Origin: Trichobilharzia szidati
Taxonomy: Eukaryota > Platyhelminthes > Trematoda > Strigeidida > Schistosomatidae
Direction of reading: 5' to 3'
Assembly: GCA_944472155.2 (NCBI GenBank)
Contig: OX235273.1
Span: forward strand, 100,834,582 to 100,898,581
Length of the DNA: 64,000 nt
The notes beneath the pieces were generated by a model that was not told where the DNA came from, ran no database searches, and saw nothing but the letters and a program-made list of their open reading frames with translations. Each line of letters begins with the position of its first letter. The first letter of the stretch is position 1. Made by a program: the position numbers and the translations under genes. Shown here piece by piece: positions 33,752-46,934 of the stretch.

Positions 33752-33979
33752 TCAAATAAACTGGTGTTTGCTTTGTTCGTTTGAAAGGAGTACTTTCTTA
33801 TATTTGACTCCTCCAAATACTTCTCCATCTTGGAATTCAAGTCGTAGCCAAACAGGTTTCTTCTCGACTCTACCATCTATCTCAAAATATTCTCCGTCCT
33901 GTGAGCAATTTCGCTTTATAGAGATATCACCAATTGGTCTATCGTCAAAAAATATTACACAGCACGGTTGATTATGGTC
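33752..33979 (-). CDS. Unrecognised conserved 75-codon segment (possible exon), block A
   Basis: The minus-strand open segment includes PCCVIFFDDRPIGDISIKRN, GEYFEIDGRVEKKPVWLRLE and VFGGVKYKKVLLSNEQSK. The composition looks coding (Trp, Gly, Asp, Arg-rich, balanced). A possible acceptor TTTTTAAG lies at its start. A donor CCAG|GT at its end is present in block B but reads CCAG|TT here. I do not recognise the family; there is no start codon at the beginning. Confidence 0.35.
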   Translation of the reverse strand, partial: DHNQPCCVIFFDDRPIGDISIKRNCSQDGEYFEIDGRVEKKPVWLRLEFQDGEVFGGVKYKKVLLSNEQSKHQFI

Positions 33980-34796
33980 TTAAAAAGTCCTGTTATCACA
34001 GGTTATTGAAGAAAACCTGTTGGAATTCAGATGCAGCCGGATCTAGAATTCTTCATAATAAGTACACCGTGAATTTCAATCTGTAGTTCGCTGATGCAGA
34101 ATCATAGCATAAAGTTTTATAAATGGTTGAATTTTTCTCAGACTGGTTGTAGTTTTGTCTTCATTAGCACATACTCAATATGCGCAATTTCTACTTTAGA
34201 AGAAGGAATACTTCTGAATTGTATTTCGTTTAGCAGAATGTAACAACAAGAGGAATGAAAAGGCTGGATGCCCTAATAAACGAAGTGATGATCTAGAACT
34301 AAATTAGAATACTCACCGGTCACTGAGATGTGGACACAGTGAAGTGATGAATTCCAAGCCCATAGACAAAAAACGATTCAATAAAGTGGTAGTTACTGAG
34401 GAAAAAACTATCAGGATTAGTTTCGCCTGGAAAAGTACGTTAGAAAGCGTTTATTTCATAACTTCTGATATACTTGAAATTCATGATATTTTGTGTTGCA
34501 TAACTCTGCTTTAAACAATCAGTTTCATGCATTTCGATTCAGTAATTGACGTCAATCACTTTGATCGTTTCTGTGTCAGTTGTGTTATGCAAACCAATGA
34601 AAAATTCCTTCGAGATATATAATTCACATTTATTTAATTTAAACGGAAAAAACATCAACTTTAATTGAAAATCAAAAATTTCTCCAGAAACAGAGTTAAC
34701 AGTTGTTAGTGGACAGGAAAGTGGGATGTTATTATCTCAAATAAACAAGAAAACATCACTGACAATGAATTGCTAGTTCCGTTAGTAAGTAGGTGG

Positions 34797-34837
34797 TTAG
34801 TTGTGGTTATATTCCCAGTAGAATTCTTTTTCGCCAT
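34797..34837 (-). CDS. Possible terminal exon of a minus-strand gene, block A
   Basis: The strong acceptor TTGTGTTTTTCAG precedes a short exon. In phase 1 it reads NGEKEFYWEYNHN and stop at 34799-34797. In phase 0 it reads MAKKNSTGNITTTNHLL and continues to about 34706. The phase-1 reading fits the donor of the exon at 37453-37578. Identical in block B around 51029-51069. Confidence 0.3.
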
Positions 34838-36379
34838 CTGAAAAACACAAGTGAATACTTTGAAAGGTACGAAGAAGGAATTGGCGCAGGTTCTTAGGAT
34901 GATAATGATAATAACAATAATAAATAAATGGATATCATGAAGTGTAACTCGACGCGACCTCACTTTCACTCTTACTCTTATTTATTTCTGTCGCAGTAAA
35001 TTAGATCAAATAATTCTTCAAGGAACTGCTTTCTCAAATTTATCTGTAGTACTGAAATTCAATGAGACACGTTCGCTTCAGTGAAAGAAAATAACCTTGT
35101 GAATTCTCCTACCTTTCATATGTGATTGTTTAAGTTTTGATTACATTATCATTGAAGTCATTGCTGAAGATGTTGTGCAATCTCGCAATCAAAAGATCAC
35201 GATAGAGTACCTAATTAGGAAAGTATCCAACAAATCAATCTCCATGATTACTTACAAATCCCATTTTTTAGAATATGAGTTCTCCAAGTTGGAGGCTGTA
35301 TCCGGCTGGTAACTGATAACACGCATGAAACATAATTCAATTGACATCTAACAGTTGGAAATCACCTCTCGTGAGTGTCAGTAAAGCACCAGTCGATAAA
35401 TAATTCGTCTACTGATGAAAGTACTTCGACCAAGTGTTTTATTCAAATTGTTGATATCAGAGGAAATATAAATAATTCACTAACATTATTTACACATAGA
35501 TTCAATGCTATTTCACACTTCCTTTTTAATTGGCTCTGAACATTGATATTCGAAATATTATTTGTCTAGTATTTTATGGAAGTCATTTGAAGAAAACAAC
35601 GAGTTGACTGAAGGGATTCATGTCATGTATTCTACAATTTCTGCCACCTCCTATGTGGTCAACTATTAGGTACTCAAAGTTATTCACTTTCTCCTTTACG
35701 TGCTACTTTATTTTCCAATTATATGTAATATAATTCATGTATAAAAAGTGAATCTGACATTGTCACATTGATAACCAACCTACCGTATTAGTCTCCATTC
35801 AAACCAACGCGACAAGTTATATCTGGAAATGAAGGAGACTGACTAATGCTTACTGCACCACAATTACATGCATGAATATTTGACTTGATAACACTGACAG
35901 TGATACAACCCCACTTAACAGTGATACTTGTAGCACTCTATTTAAAATACGACTGACAACCAGATACTCATATAAGACTCTGTCGTTACCTGATTATAGC
36001 AATATTTCTGCGTCGTTCTCCTTCACTTTGCCTGTACTTGTGTGATATTACAGTCTAGGTGGAAACTGCCACCCAAGGATTGGTATATTTATCTGACTTT
36101 CGACTCATTTCCTGTCTTGCAATTTTTTACCGTGAATTTAGAAACAACAAACGGAGGCGAGGTTGACCACTTCACATGACATCTTCCCTAAACAATAATA
36201 CAGTATCTTTGCATGGTGTCAACATCTAACTCGTTAGTTCCCTAATAAAAAGTCTAACAAATTAGACATTTCATGTAGTACGCCGAGTCCAGGTCAAGCT
36301 CGAATTTCTTTAGAATAACATGATTTGTCTATATTAACGTTACCAAATGATCAACTGTTATTCATTACACTCCTTCACG

Positions 36380-36600
36380 ATCTGAGTGGAGCATAGGGCT
36401 TCAGGCTTGAGCCTATAAGTTTCGACAGCAGTGGTTTTATTTTAACGGGTTGAAGTTGCTAACCTCACACCCAATACTCCCTGCTTACTGGCTTTACAAC
36501 TGTTCCGGAAAGTTTAGGAGCGCTTCGGCTGGGGATCGAACCCCTATTCATATGCGTGGTTGGTGAACACTCAACGGTTTTATCAACAACTCAGATGACA
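36380..36600 (-). mobile_element. tRNA-derived SINE, block A copy
   Basis: On the minus strand GGGGTTCGATCCCC (canonical Pol III B box) at about 36533-36546 follows a degenerate A-box region. The remaining sequence matches elements at 5455, 52600 and 60515. Confidence 0.65.
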
Positions 36601-37452
36601 CACTAGGAGATATACTGTTTACAGATGGAATTAATCGACTGAGAATCACTCAAAAGTATATTTTTTGGGATGAACTGAATGACGTAGAGTGCTTAAGTTA
36701 GCGACTCTAAATAAGACCTCTTTGAATCAGACGTAAAACAGGAATCATCTTTCCTGAATTGTCTAGTCTGTTAGAATAAATTTATTCGACATTTTACATA
36801 AGTTAGTTCAGAATCACTGGACTTAATATTCATATTTAAGGTAGGCCTTTGAGATCCCAAATCTGACATTTTTTTCCACACAAGTCAATAGGAGCTTAGA
36901 TTTCAGTATTCAGCGAGATCGTTTTTTTCGAATAAAAATTCAGACACAGCCATTTCATTTCAAGGTACTAGGAGCTGGGAAAATCTAGAAAGTGTTTACT
37001 GAACATTCAAAATGAACTTGTTATTACTTGCTGAAGTGAACGGTGTAATTGAATTATTGTGTGGTATAATTTCAATACGGAATAATTATTTTAAAAGATT
37101 AACATAGTTTTTGCACGAAAACGTTGGGAATACTCCCACACCCTTATTCTTAATATCTTTTTGAGTTATGCTGTTTCATCTCATGTGTTCCATAATTACA
37201 TATTTAATCGTTGGTTTCATATATCGCACAGTGAAATGGGTATTATTTACTGTATGACACATGGGATAAACCGATCATTGAGGTTCTACAAACAAAGACT
37301 GTGTCCAGATCTCAGGCATTTATCAATGGATGTGACAATTTTTTCATTTCCAAATGTTTCACACATTTACATTGAGGTAAGGGAATTGTTAATTAGTACT
37401 TATTTCATTTCATAGAATAGGAAGATGAAACACATTTTGGGATGAGACTTAC

Positions 37453-37578
37453 TTCTCCAATTTTCAACAATAATGGTAGCTGCAATTGTGAAAAGTGGAA
37501 ATATTTCTGTAACAGACTGAAAACATTTGTTGATTTTAATTCCAGGAAGATGGATATCGCCATCAACAAATAATGTGT
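37453..37578 (-). CDS. Candidate symmetric exon of an unrecognised minus-strand gene, block A
   Basis: 126 bp open in phase 1-1, ending in a perfect GAGAA|GTAAGT donor (minus strand). It encodes DTLFVDGDIHLPGIKINKCF followed by QSVTEIFPLFTIAATIIVEN and WR, ending with a hydrophobic, possibly membrane-spanning stretch. The proposed acceptor (GGATTGACAG) is weak. The protein sequence is unchanged in block B (53668-53793). The family is not recognised. Joined in phase to 34837-34797 it would end the protein with a short charged tail. Confidence 0.4.
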
Positions 37579-37965
37579 CTGTCAATCCACTCACCGTGAA
37601 AATGGGAATAATCAACGGTCAAGTTAGAGAAACTGAACACTAGGGTCACTGAAGATGATGGAAGGACTTTAATGATTTACTCACACCCCAAATTGTGCAA
37701 AGAAGACAACAGTTTTCAACCTTTGCAAACCTCGAACTGCTTGACCTATGAAAACATGATTGGTTCGTATCAAGTACATTTATGCCATATGTCACATCTT
37801 GTACCGTATACCAGTTTACAATTGTGGACCTGAATACATATGGAGCAGTGGTTCTTTTCAGAAGAATGAAAGTTCAATGATTGCAAGTATAGTGCAGAAT
37901 TCAAATGAACTGTCGTCAAGATTTGACAGAATAGTTCTAAAATATATGGGCGCCGAGTGAGAAGT

Positions 37966-38175
37966 AGACATTTGTAAAAAAATAATATTTGTAAGGTCTC
38001 AGTGAGATTGAAATGAGTAATTCCAACTTTGTGCAATCATATATAAACCTCTGTTATGTTAATTTCGATTAATTATTTTCTTGAAGAAGTTCGGATCAGA
38101 TTGCCGAACGAAAGGTTGGAATTACTCATTTCAATCTCGCTGAGATTTTACAAATATAATTTTTTACAAATGTCT
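37966..38175. repeat. Inverted repeat at the edge of the block-A-only segment
   Basis: 37966-38027 and 38115-38175 are inverted copies (AGACATTTGTAAAAAA...GAGTAATTCCAAC) with about 87 bp between. In block B only one copy is present, followed by a CGTTTCGTTCGGCAATCT tail that in A belongs to the second arm. Confidence 0.75.
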
Positions 38176-40437
38176 ATAGTGCAGAATGTTGTCACCACAA
38201 ACGGAAACGTATGCATCCAACAAACAGTGAATACTAAATTGGCAAATGAATAACACGATATTCTAAATCATTTTCGTAGAAGAAGCTTTGCCTAGCCTCG
38301 TTAAAGAGTAGCGGGAAACTCTGAGGCGATTCATGCATAATCATTTGATTTCAGTCATTGAAATATTCCGGGATTGTTGGCGAAAGGGTCATTGTGACAT
38401 GAAATGCATCATTCAAGCGTGAAATCTATGAAACTAGTTGCCAATTAATATGCAAATTTCAGAGCATTTCTGAAATACCTAATCAGGTGTGTGCAGTGTT
38501 ATCTATAAAAATATTTACATTATTCACTTTTACAGAATTTGGGATAATGTGGCTTCACATATAACCTCTATAACTCTCTGCACAGGAACATATATTTCCA
38601 TGAGGGTTTATTGCAGTGATCAGAAAAGCAATATCGGCTACTCATAATTTTGTTTACTTTAAGGCCCTTAATGCGTTATGTAGACAAAGGAATGAACAGT
38701 GATCATCTGGTTGTACTGTCTGGATTTCAAATATAATTCTGAAGTTTGCCTTAACCATTATTTCTTGAAGACAACTGTTGCAGTAGTATTATCTATACAA
38801 CATGTAAACTTAGCCCAATTCATGTCTTCGTCTAATTGAAACCGAAAGTCTATTTCGACATCCACTTACACTCGCAGCAACTGATTCTTAGCTCTCAAGT
38901 AAGTATCCAGCTATATTCTCACCTCATCATGCCTATGAGAGCGGTATTTGTGACAGTTGCGTGACACACATTTTTCAGCCTTATCGCTCATTCCACTAGG
39001 ATAACGCTGAGAATCAATGAGGGTTTTCAAATAAGCACTATTTTTACTAAATTGTTGTCGAAAGCAGCATCAGAATGCATTACACTGGACAGCCAAATAA
39101 ACACACTGCACGTGGTTAAATGACCAAGTATGAAGGCATGCGTGGTGTTGTTTCGTGAGGACCTCAGTCTACACTCCATTTAGAAACACAAGACAACAAT
39201 ATACCCACCTAATATAGCATGATCAGTCGTGTGTTTGTAACTTCTCCAGTGTTTTTGAATGTATGTGACCATTTCATTCGCTGATAATTGCTAAATACAA
39301 GACGTATGACATACAGGTATAGTGTATCCGACCTAACCGTCTTGACTTCTAGAAGTTTGAAACGTGAATAAGAAATGAGTATTTCCGCAAACTATCGAAA
39401 AATGACATTTGAAATGTGCCCGGACAAACCGTGGATGATTCATTCCCATAATTGTCTTAGAGTGTAAGCATGTTTTCTTTAATCAGTTTCACTTAAAGCT
39501 GATAATGATTGTAACTAATCTGCAGAACGTTTACCAGTTTGATGAAACAACAGCTATTCATGTAATGTAGAGTTTCGGTATGATCATAAATATTATGTGT
39601 TGGGTAGAAATTTACAGGGTTATCATTGCCAGGGAGAAGGTCTTATTTACTATTGTGCTTCAAAAACTCTTTGAGCTCGATGGGGTGCTTAGTGTAAGAG
39701 AAGAAACGACAACTCGCATCCTTTCAAAACTGAAGACGGTGATTTTTAAAGTCCATCAACTCCTAAAATACACTGATTTACATTCGATTCTGCTTCTTAT
39801 CCTCTGATGCTAGTGAAAGCTTGTAACATATTTGTTGTCATGAATATACTAAAGGAGTAATTGGAACAGTAACAACTGTTATAGTTGATAGTTAAAGTGT
39901 TCAGGAGGAATAATTATTCTTTAATGGTGAAATCTAATTTACGTTGATACTGCAAATGTTTGTCCTTTAAACTGAATGTTTCCTTAAGGCTTATGTTCTT
40001 TAGTTAGCTTCGTTACTGCAATAAATATGTGTCATCTGCAACGATATACATGTTGAGTAAAAAAACCATTATTCAAAAGCAGTATTTCTATCGTGTATTT
40101 GAAATTAGTATTGGTGAATTTCCTACTACTACACAAGGAATGAGTCATTGCACTATTCCCGAGGTCTAATATATCTGATAGAATCAAGCCAGTCGCTTTT
40201 CCAGGAACTCTATAGGATATATTTTCACCATGTGTTTACAGTCTAATGAAACTGTCAGTGTTCGAACAAACATTTACATAACCAACAAGCTAACTATGAT
40301 CTAAAAGTGTCATCGACATAAATTTTATAACTATGCAAAATAGTCTAATTCGTGTTAGTTTCCGAAAACATTTTTCTAGCCAATTGAACATGTATCTTTC
40401 TTCACAGTGACAATGGCAGTTACTCCCGTTCAAGTTG
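38067..40437. other. 2.37-kb segment present in block A only
   Basis: In block B the flanks are joined at about 54323-54345. The segment holds a 75-codon plus-strand frame at 39580-39807 (contains SVREETTTRILSKLKTVIFK) of unknown nature and otherwise AT-rich sequence. No transposase or reverse transcriptase motif was seen. Confidence 0.7.
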
Positions 40438-41625
40438 CCATCAACAAGGAAATGGACATCCACAATGATGATCAAGTGAATTCCTTGTTTTATTCTCTCG
40501 AAAAGCTGTGATTGTGAATTCACTCAATTTGTGGCATCTACACAATGAAATGGGGCTTGAAGTATGAAGTGTTTCACCGCTATTTCCAAGGTTTGCTATT
40601 TGACCACTGACCCTTCATCACTAGGACTGTTGACATTTATTTTTGAAGTAGAACTGTAGAACTTCAACTCTCTCCCACCCTGTTGTATGCATCAAAATAT
40701 ATCTCAGCACACTGAAGCGACAATGAGAGATGGAATTAACGGTAATACATTATACATTTCAATGCTGTTGAATAGCTACAATTCTGATATATCATCTGAA
40801 AAGCTATTCTAGATTTCATTATTAATTACACGTCAGCCTTCTCAAAATTATCGAGCGAAATGATAAATTCTATTATTCTGGAGGGAAAAAATGGCTAATA
40901 TTTTGGTTCCAGTGTAAGTTATTTGAGAAATTCCTTTCAACGACATAGTAACTCAAAATCAGAGGAAATATAATTGAGCTCTTGTGGAAAAGGAGTTTGT
41001 TTTCCATCTGCAGATAAATTTAGCGAAGTGGTCATTCAAGTCTCTACATCTTCAGGCGCGCTTTCAATAAAATTATTCTTATCAGTGAATTGTCGTTCAA
41101 GTGGCACTGGTATTTTTCAAAATATTTAATTTTTTTAAATTTGTTAAGTAGTTTAAATTGATTAGTATGATGACTTATCTTTCTGTTATAATGCGGTCAT
41201 AACTAGTAATATCGACTTCTCATCATATCCTAGTGTCCAGTTTGCGATTTCTTATCATGTGTATTCATTTTGTATTGTTTTGTTACTGCCACGAAGAATT
41301 CACAGTTAACAAGGAGGAATAATACAGTTTGTGTTTAACTTTGCTGGATAAAATAAGTGTTTGGATGGAACGTTAACGTTTAAAAAATCACTTCACACTG
41401 CACTCACTCGTTTTTGGAAGATTTTTCTTCACTGTAATAGGAAAGTGCATTATTCATTTGTGTGCAGTGAGAAAATAAAGTAACAGTCACCAATTAATCT
41501 TAACCTTTAAGCAAATAATAAGTTTGCAAAATCTTGGGATAGTTTTTAACAATCCTCAGAAAGATTGTGAAGATCAGCAAGAGGCTTAACACATGAGGTA
41601 ATAACAGCAATGGTTATTCGTTGAA

Positions 41626-41832
41626 TTGCACTTTCTGTCTTATGTAAACAGCGAATTCTCTGAATTTGATTATCGCCACATTCCTAATAGCAGTAGTAAG
41701 TTAGAGTATCCCAGCAGTATTCCATACCTTCCTTCCAAATTACCACATGCAATGTGCTTTCACTGTATTAATGGAAAGGCGCCAGTCGAAAATTGGTATG
41801 TTCCAGAAATGTCACACGATGTATATGATTAA
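41626..41832 (+). CDS. Unrecognised 68-codon ORF, block A
   Basis: The frame includes SKLEYPSSIPYLPSKLPHAM, then CFHCINGKAPVENWYVPEMS. It could be an exon, but no clear splice sites flank it. In block B (about 55385-55590) it is interrupted by stops and a frameshift, so at least one copy is not constrained. Confidence 0.25.
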   Translation: MHFLSYVNSEFSEFDYRHIPNSSSKLEYPSSIPYLPSKLPHAMCFHCINGKAPVENWYVPEMSHDVYD

Positions 41833-44800
41833 TGATGTTTGTGTGTTCTGAGAAACGTTTTACTATGTGTACGGCATGAAGGTTTGAGATCTAATCAGAG
41901 AATGTTTCACAAAAAGTCCTCAAATTGGTTACAAGGCGGAGAAAGCTTTGAAGATCTTATTTAATGAAATTTGGTCAAGCCTGCAAATATAGATCGAGAG
42001 ACTTAACATTGACTTACATTCCTGGACTGAAATGATGTATTATAATAATGACACCGATAGCCAAAGGGATTTAAAAAGATGAAGAAATCAGCACTGTATA
42101 CATTTCACTGGAGCAAAGCAGGAATTCATTGAAGGAATTAGAAATAACAAAGTCACTATTTACCCTCTACTTTTATTATCGTGACGAAAGAACCAGATAT
42201 GAAGATTAACATTCACTGATAGTTGAGCAAATGTTTTATTTAGATTAAATGGTCTCAGATAGTATAACTAAGAAAACCACTTTAATCTAAGATTGTTCAG
42301 AGAAGAAACTTTCTATAGAATTTCCGTATATTAATGCATGTTCTCTTCCGTAATTGACTGTTCAATGTAATTAGTAATCAATACCCAGGGATTATTGTGA
42401 AGTAAAACACGTGGTTCAGCGAAGAGGCCCTTTTAATCGAATTCATTTTCTTAGCTTCACACATTATATATGAGAACACATATTAATAAATTAGTCTACA
42501 TACATGCTTTACCTGAGAAATAAGTAGCATTATTGGCAGTGTTTGTAGACAAGTAGAAGTAATAAACACAAAAACGAAGCAAGAAATATTGAGTTTTAAC
42601 TTCCACGAGAATACCTAATAGAACAAAATAAGATAAGAGGAACCATATGACGATGAACAGGTTTTATTAGTAGCCATGAGAAAATTCATCTTATGGACAA
42701 TACCAGGTCTTGTATTTGGAATGTTTTCTTAGACTTCTGATCGGGAATCAGCTCATTCCAGCCGGCAATCAATCGAACGCTGTCTTGAAAATACTAATTA
42801 CGATATACTGAAATATAAATTAATCGAACACAATACGTTATTAAACTTGATTGCTTGAAAAGTACTCAACATCACATGTTAAGGAAGATTCTGAAAGCCC
42901 TTCACACTAAAATATACTGAGGTTGAAATGTTTTAAGATCACATATGAATTGAATCGAATACATCGTTTGCAAAGCTTAACAATCTGAATGTATAAATAA
43001 TTGAGAGTTGAATTCAACTGATTTTCAGTGTGAAAGCCATACTTTGTCAGAGTTATTTCGCCTTTCTGCATAGTTATCCTTATAAGTCATTATTATGACT
43101 ACCATTTACATTTGATACACATAACAGGTGAAGATATGGTTTTACCTAGTTATATTGCAAATAATATACACGTTCTGGCGTCATTCCTCATGTGTGAATT
43201 ACTTAAAACACTGGATTTCAAACTATAAACATACGTATTTGTTCTGAATTGATGCAAAAATGTTGAGGTAGACAATAATGGAGAAAAATTAAATTCAGAG
43301 AAGGCGAATGGTGAGGACAGAATAGCAAGGGAATATCTAGCTGTAAAATGTAGATTCATTTCAAAAACGTGAAGTGACTGAACTGTATTTAAACCATCAC
43401 AGTGGATCCTGTCAGAAGGATTATTAGTTACTCTGAATGATATTAGCTTTCGGGAACTATTATCAAATTTTAGTTTTTTGGTGGAATCTGTTCAACAGTT
43501 GAACTCCAGCGAAAACTCAAACGCAGCTAAATAAACTTATAGTAGCCAATCGGGTACGTTTTATTTCTTAGATTCTAGAAAATGGAGGAGATGGCTCACA
43601 GAAAAGACCGATCTAACGAAAATCAATCGCTACAGTGGAACACACTGGTTTCAACAGTTGTGCACATTTCGGTAGACATGGAATTTTCATCCGCTCTGAA
43701 TCCTTTGAGTTCTGAGAGTCGAATGCAAAGCATGTTTAATTTTTTGTCTGCCTACATATTTGTTTTTGAAACTGTAATTATTGCTTCCTTGCACTAAGGT
43801 TCACATGTGAATATCCTAGTTATCGCATTATACTGAATTGTCTGAATAAATGAAGTAACCTGAATATTCGTACCATGTATATTGTGCTAGTTTAACTGCA
43901 TCCTTTTTGTTTCGATATCGTTTAATATCATATGTATGGTTTCATTAGTGTGAAAGAGGTTTATATTTCTTCCCAGAAAAGTAGGACAGATACTTTCAGA
44001 GACAACGAACAACTCACCCGCAGAAGCTAGAATGCGCGAAAATTTCCGAACAGTCTTTATTAATTATGTCCTTATGCATATATAAATATATATCTTGAAG
44101 TTTTATCTCTAATTGGTGATTGTTTTTCACAGTGATGCCACAGAACTGTATTCCAATACATTCCTGAGTTATAGTCTCTCATACTCCTTCCCACCGCATT
44201 TGTCTGAAATTGATCTGTGAAACATTTCCACCTGTCATATCCCTTCATTAATTCGCTGTAGTTCAACAGTCACACACCTGCTCAACATATTTCTCACCAG
44301 ATATATATATCACTAAATGTAGAGTACTCAAATGAAGAGTTCTAAAGAAACTTGACGAATTATTAAACATTCTTTATACACATTTTCATGTGTCATGTAC
44401 GGTAAACTTGTTAGCGTCATAACGGCAGCGTTTATTTCGCTGGCTTTGTTGCAGTTTTATATTTGGAGTTCAGAAAACTGAATCGGTTCACACCAGCTGA
44501 TTTATGAATAACTGCTTGGGTGTAGTAGTAACAAAATGAATCGGATTCTTCACTGGTGAAACGCACAGTTCAGAGTGAGAAAATATCAGTTACACTTATA
44601 CAGTAAACGAAGAGTATTGCTGTATTGTTTTTGTGTTGGTCTATATTTCAGTGAAAAGGTGATGAATTCGTTCACATTACCGTCCATCTAACCGTTGACT
44701 TTCATCAATGAAGCTGAACATAATGACCATCATGCCCCCTAAGCCTATCCTCTTTAGATCAAGATGGAAAATGTTTGATTCCAGCTGAATATCTAGAATC

Positions 44801-45576
44801 ACTCATAACCCTGAATATATTTCAGTAAAGATTGTTGATAGAGATGAGGTGAAGACAACACAGCACAGATAAAGATGAAATGCTGCAGAAAGGGTAGCTT
44901 AAGAGAAAATAATTTGATAATATTTTCGAGATTAGAATAGTATGAGAAGACAAAATACCGGGTAGAATCATCCTTCATTTACCTGTTTCCCTATCTTCCA
45001 CATAAATTCACTACTTTTATCTGCTGCTCTTTATGGTATTGTTCACTAACATATTTTGTTACCTGACTTCGTAATTATTTCAACTTTAATTTCATGAATG
45101 CACGGAATGTCAGCTGATTTATTCACGAAACAACAAATACATTAAAACAGTTCTATCAAAACACACTTATGAAGCAAGAGAAAGGAGTTTGGTGAATGTA
45201 TGCAATTTACAAATTCACGTTTACTGTAAATTTCTCAAATAATTATGATGGAAAGTAAACCAAAACAAAGAGTCTTCTGGGATACTCACGATCTGAGTAT
45301 GTCAATGAAAATATAAATATATGAAAACAAACGTCAATAATCAGGCATGTCTGAAATGCACCAAAAGAAGACTAAAATTAATGAATTATGTGTACATTTC
45401 AACATGTTTACGTTAAGTATTACATCGTGGAATTTCTAGTTACCCGTAACTTTTTACCACTTGTATGATAACTCTATTATTATTGATATGATCAATAAGA
45501 AAACCTTTCTATGTCAGCCAGTGAAGAGATTATCTCCCGATTCCCTTCACGTTATCCCTATTTATCTACTTGACAA

Positions 45577-45765
45577 TTGGTGCATATGAAGAAAGCTGGT
45601 CAGCCGTTGGGATTGACAGACAATTCAACTTTTGTTGAGCATCAACAGTTTGACCCATCAAATAGGTGCCAAGTTCTGTATACTATTACCTCGATTAAAG
45701 TTTTAACAGAAGAAGGCGCACAACAAACAAGGAAAAATAAAAAGTTTGTGAATGCATTCGAGTGA
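45577..45765 (+). pseudogene. Unrecognised ORF, block A copy with a frameshift
   Basis: MVHMKKAGQPLGLTDNSTFV through TRKNKKFVNAF, then loss of one T (GCATTCGAG here, GCATTTCGAG in block B) causes a stop. The block-B copy at 59366-59614 continues for 20 more residues. Family not recognised. Confidence 0.3.
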
Positions 45766-46010
45766 TGAGATTTGATGAAGTAGAAGGAAGTATATTTTCC
45801 ATATTTGTATGCGATTCACGTTAACGGGACAGCCGAGTGAGTGTATCATTTTGACTTAAAAAATGTGAAATTCTACAATAAGTAACAAAATCCCTAAAAT
45901 TTGGATCAATCAATTTATTTATTTTCATGCAGTTATTTCATTTGAAATATTGACAGTTCACTTTAATAATTATTCCTACATAAATAATTGAATTGAATTT
46001 TAATTGACAC

Positions 46011-46090
46011 TCACCGTCTAAAAGATTTTATATGGAAGTGGAAATCGTTGAAAGCACAAATTAATAATCTATCGTATCTAAATGAATGAA
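46011..46090 (-). other. Exon-like segment with a conserved GTGAGT donor, block A
   Basis: Minus strand: a CATTCATTTAG acceptor-like site, then a frame reading DRLLICAFNDFHFHIKSF, then a GTGAGT donor. Related segments with the same donor lie at 59770-59840 (block B) and about 61288-61340. Confidence 0.3.
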
Positions 46091-46129
46091 CCAATTTGTG
46101 ACTTGAAGAAACTATTTCTTCATTTTTTA

Positions 46130-46320
46130 AAATTTTATTATGGCTTGACTCCACACAGTATTTTTGATACAGGTATGGAATTTTCAGTATGTGATATCGG
46201 TAGCCTAAATTTAATAGGCCGACCACTGACATCAGGTATGCGTCGACCGGGTATAAAACCATGGACCATGTGCATGGCCGGCGAGCGTCCTAACCGCTGT
46301 GCCACACTAAGTGATAGTGT
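46130..46320 (-). mobile_element. tRNA-derived SINE, block A copy
   Basis: The minus strand starts GTGTGGCACAGCGGTTAGGA, a clear Pol III A box, followed by a degraded B box (GGTTTTATACCC) and a tail with TACCTGTATCAAAAATACTG that resembles the LINE tail at 23250. Matches 59880-60075. Confidence 0.65.
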
Positions 46321-46934
46321 GCAATTGCTCCAAAGATGTGTTTCAAAAGTGCATACATTTATGTGAGGAACAATAAATTTATCAATATCACATCAAGTCG
46401 TATGAATAAGATTCTACATGAATAAGAAGATGATATTATTATGCATTCGCACCTCTGATGAATAAAAATCACTAATCGGTTGTTATCTCCCATTCAAAGA
46501 ACAAGCGCTTTTGAAATTCATCCGTTTTAGGGAATCTTTTAATGCACATGGCCTTATTTATAAAAAATGTTCAAATAATAAGAAGCTATTTATGGTACTA
46601 TATGCAGGTTTGAATTTCACAAATATGTCAGCTATCATGGCAGCTTCAATGATAGAAATATTAGCGATAATGAAGATAGCTTATATGTGTTATTTAATTT
46701 CCGTAAGGAGGGCAAGATTTGTCATTTCTAAATAATTATGGAATAAATCCACTTCTCCCAAATATTATTTTCCAATCAGGAAAATACTTCGAATCAAACA
46801 AACTGTCCATATTAGGCTTGATATATTTAATATTGAAATGTCAGGATATTTAGGCACGAAAACCTCCACTCATCTTCAAAGGATATTGCCATTAGAAGAT
46901 GCAATAATGATGAAAGAAAGTTTGTGTGATTGAA

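Larger units (their letters stand above)
32951..46934 (+). repeat. Segmental duplication, block A
   Basis: Colinear with block B (49171-60850) in the same orientation. The offset is 16220 at the start, 16231 at 34.7 kb, 16215 at 37.8 kb and 13789 at 45.6 kb. The changes in offset are due to extra sequence in A at 38067-40437 (about 2.37 kb) and about 41058-41212, and smaller indels. By eye the blocks differ at a few percent of positions. Confidence 0.92.

Noticed and set aside
34706..34969. 87-codon minus-strand ORF with a hydrophobic N-terminus, as a membrane protein
   Set aside because: The hydrophobic run comes from an ATT/ATC simple repeat; a strong acceptor inside suggests that only the downstream part might be exon.
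36530..36600. Functional tRNA gene suggested by GGTTCGATCCC
   Set aside because: No acceptor or anticodon arms pair properly; it belongs to a multi-copy SINE.
46082..46366. 94-codon ORF as a gene
   Set aside because: Its middle and C-terminal parts translate a tRNA-derived SINE; the block-B copy at 59839-60102 is the same.
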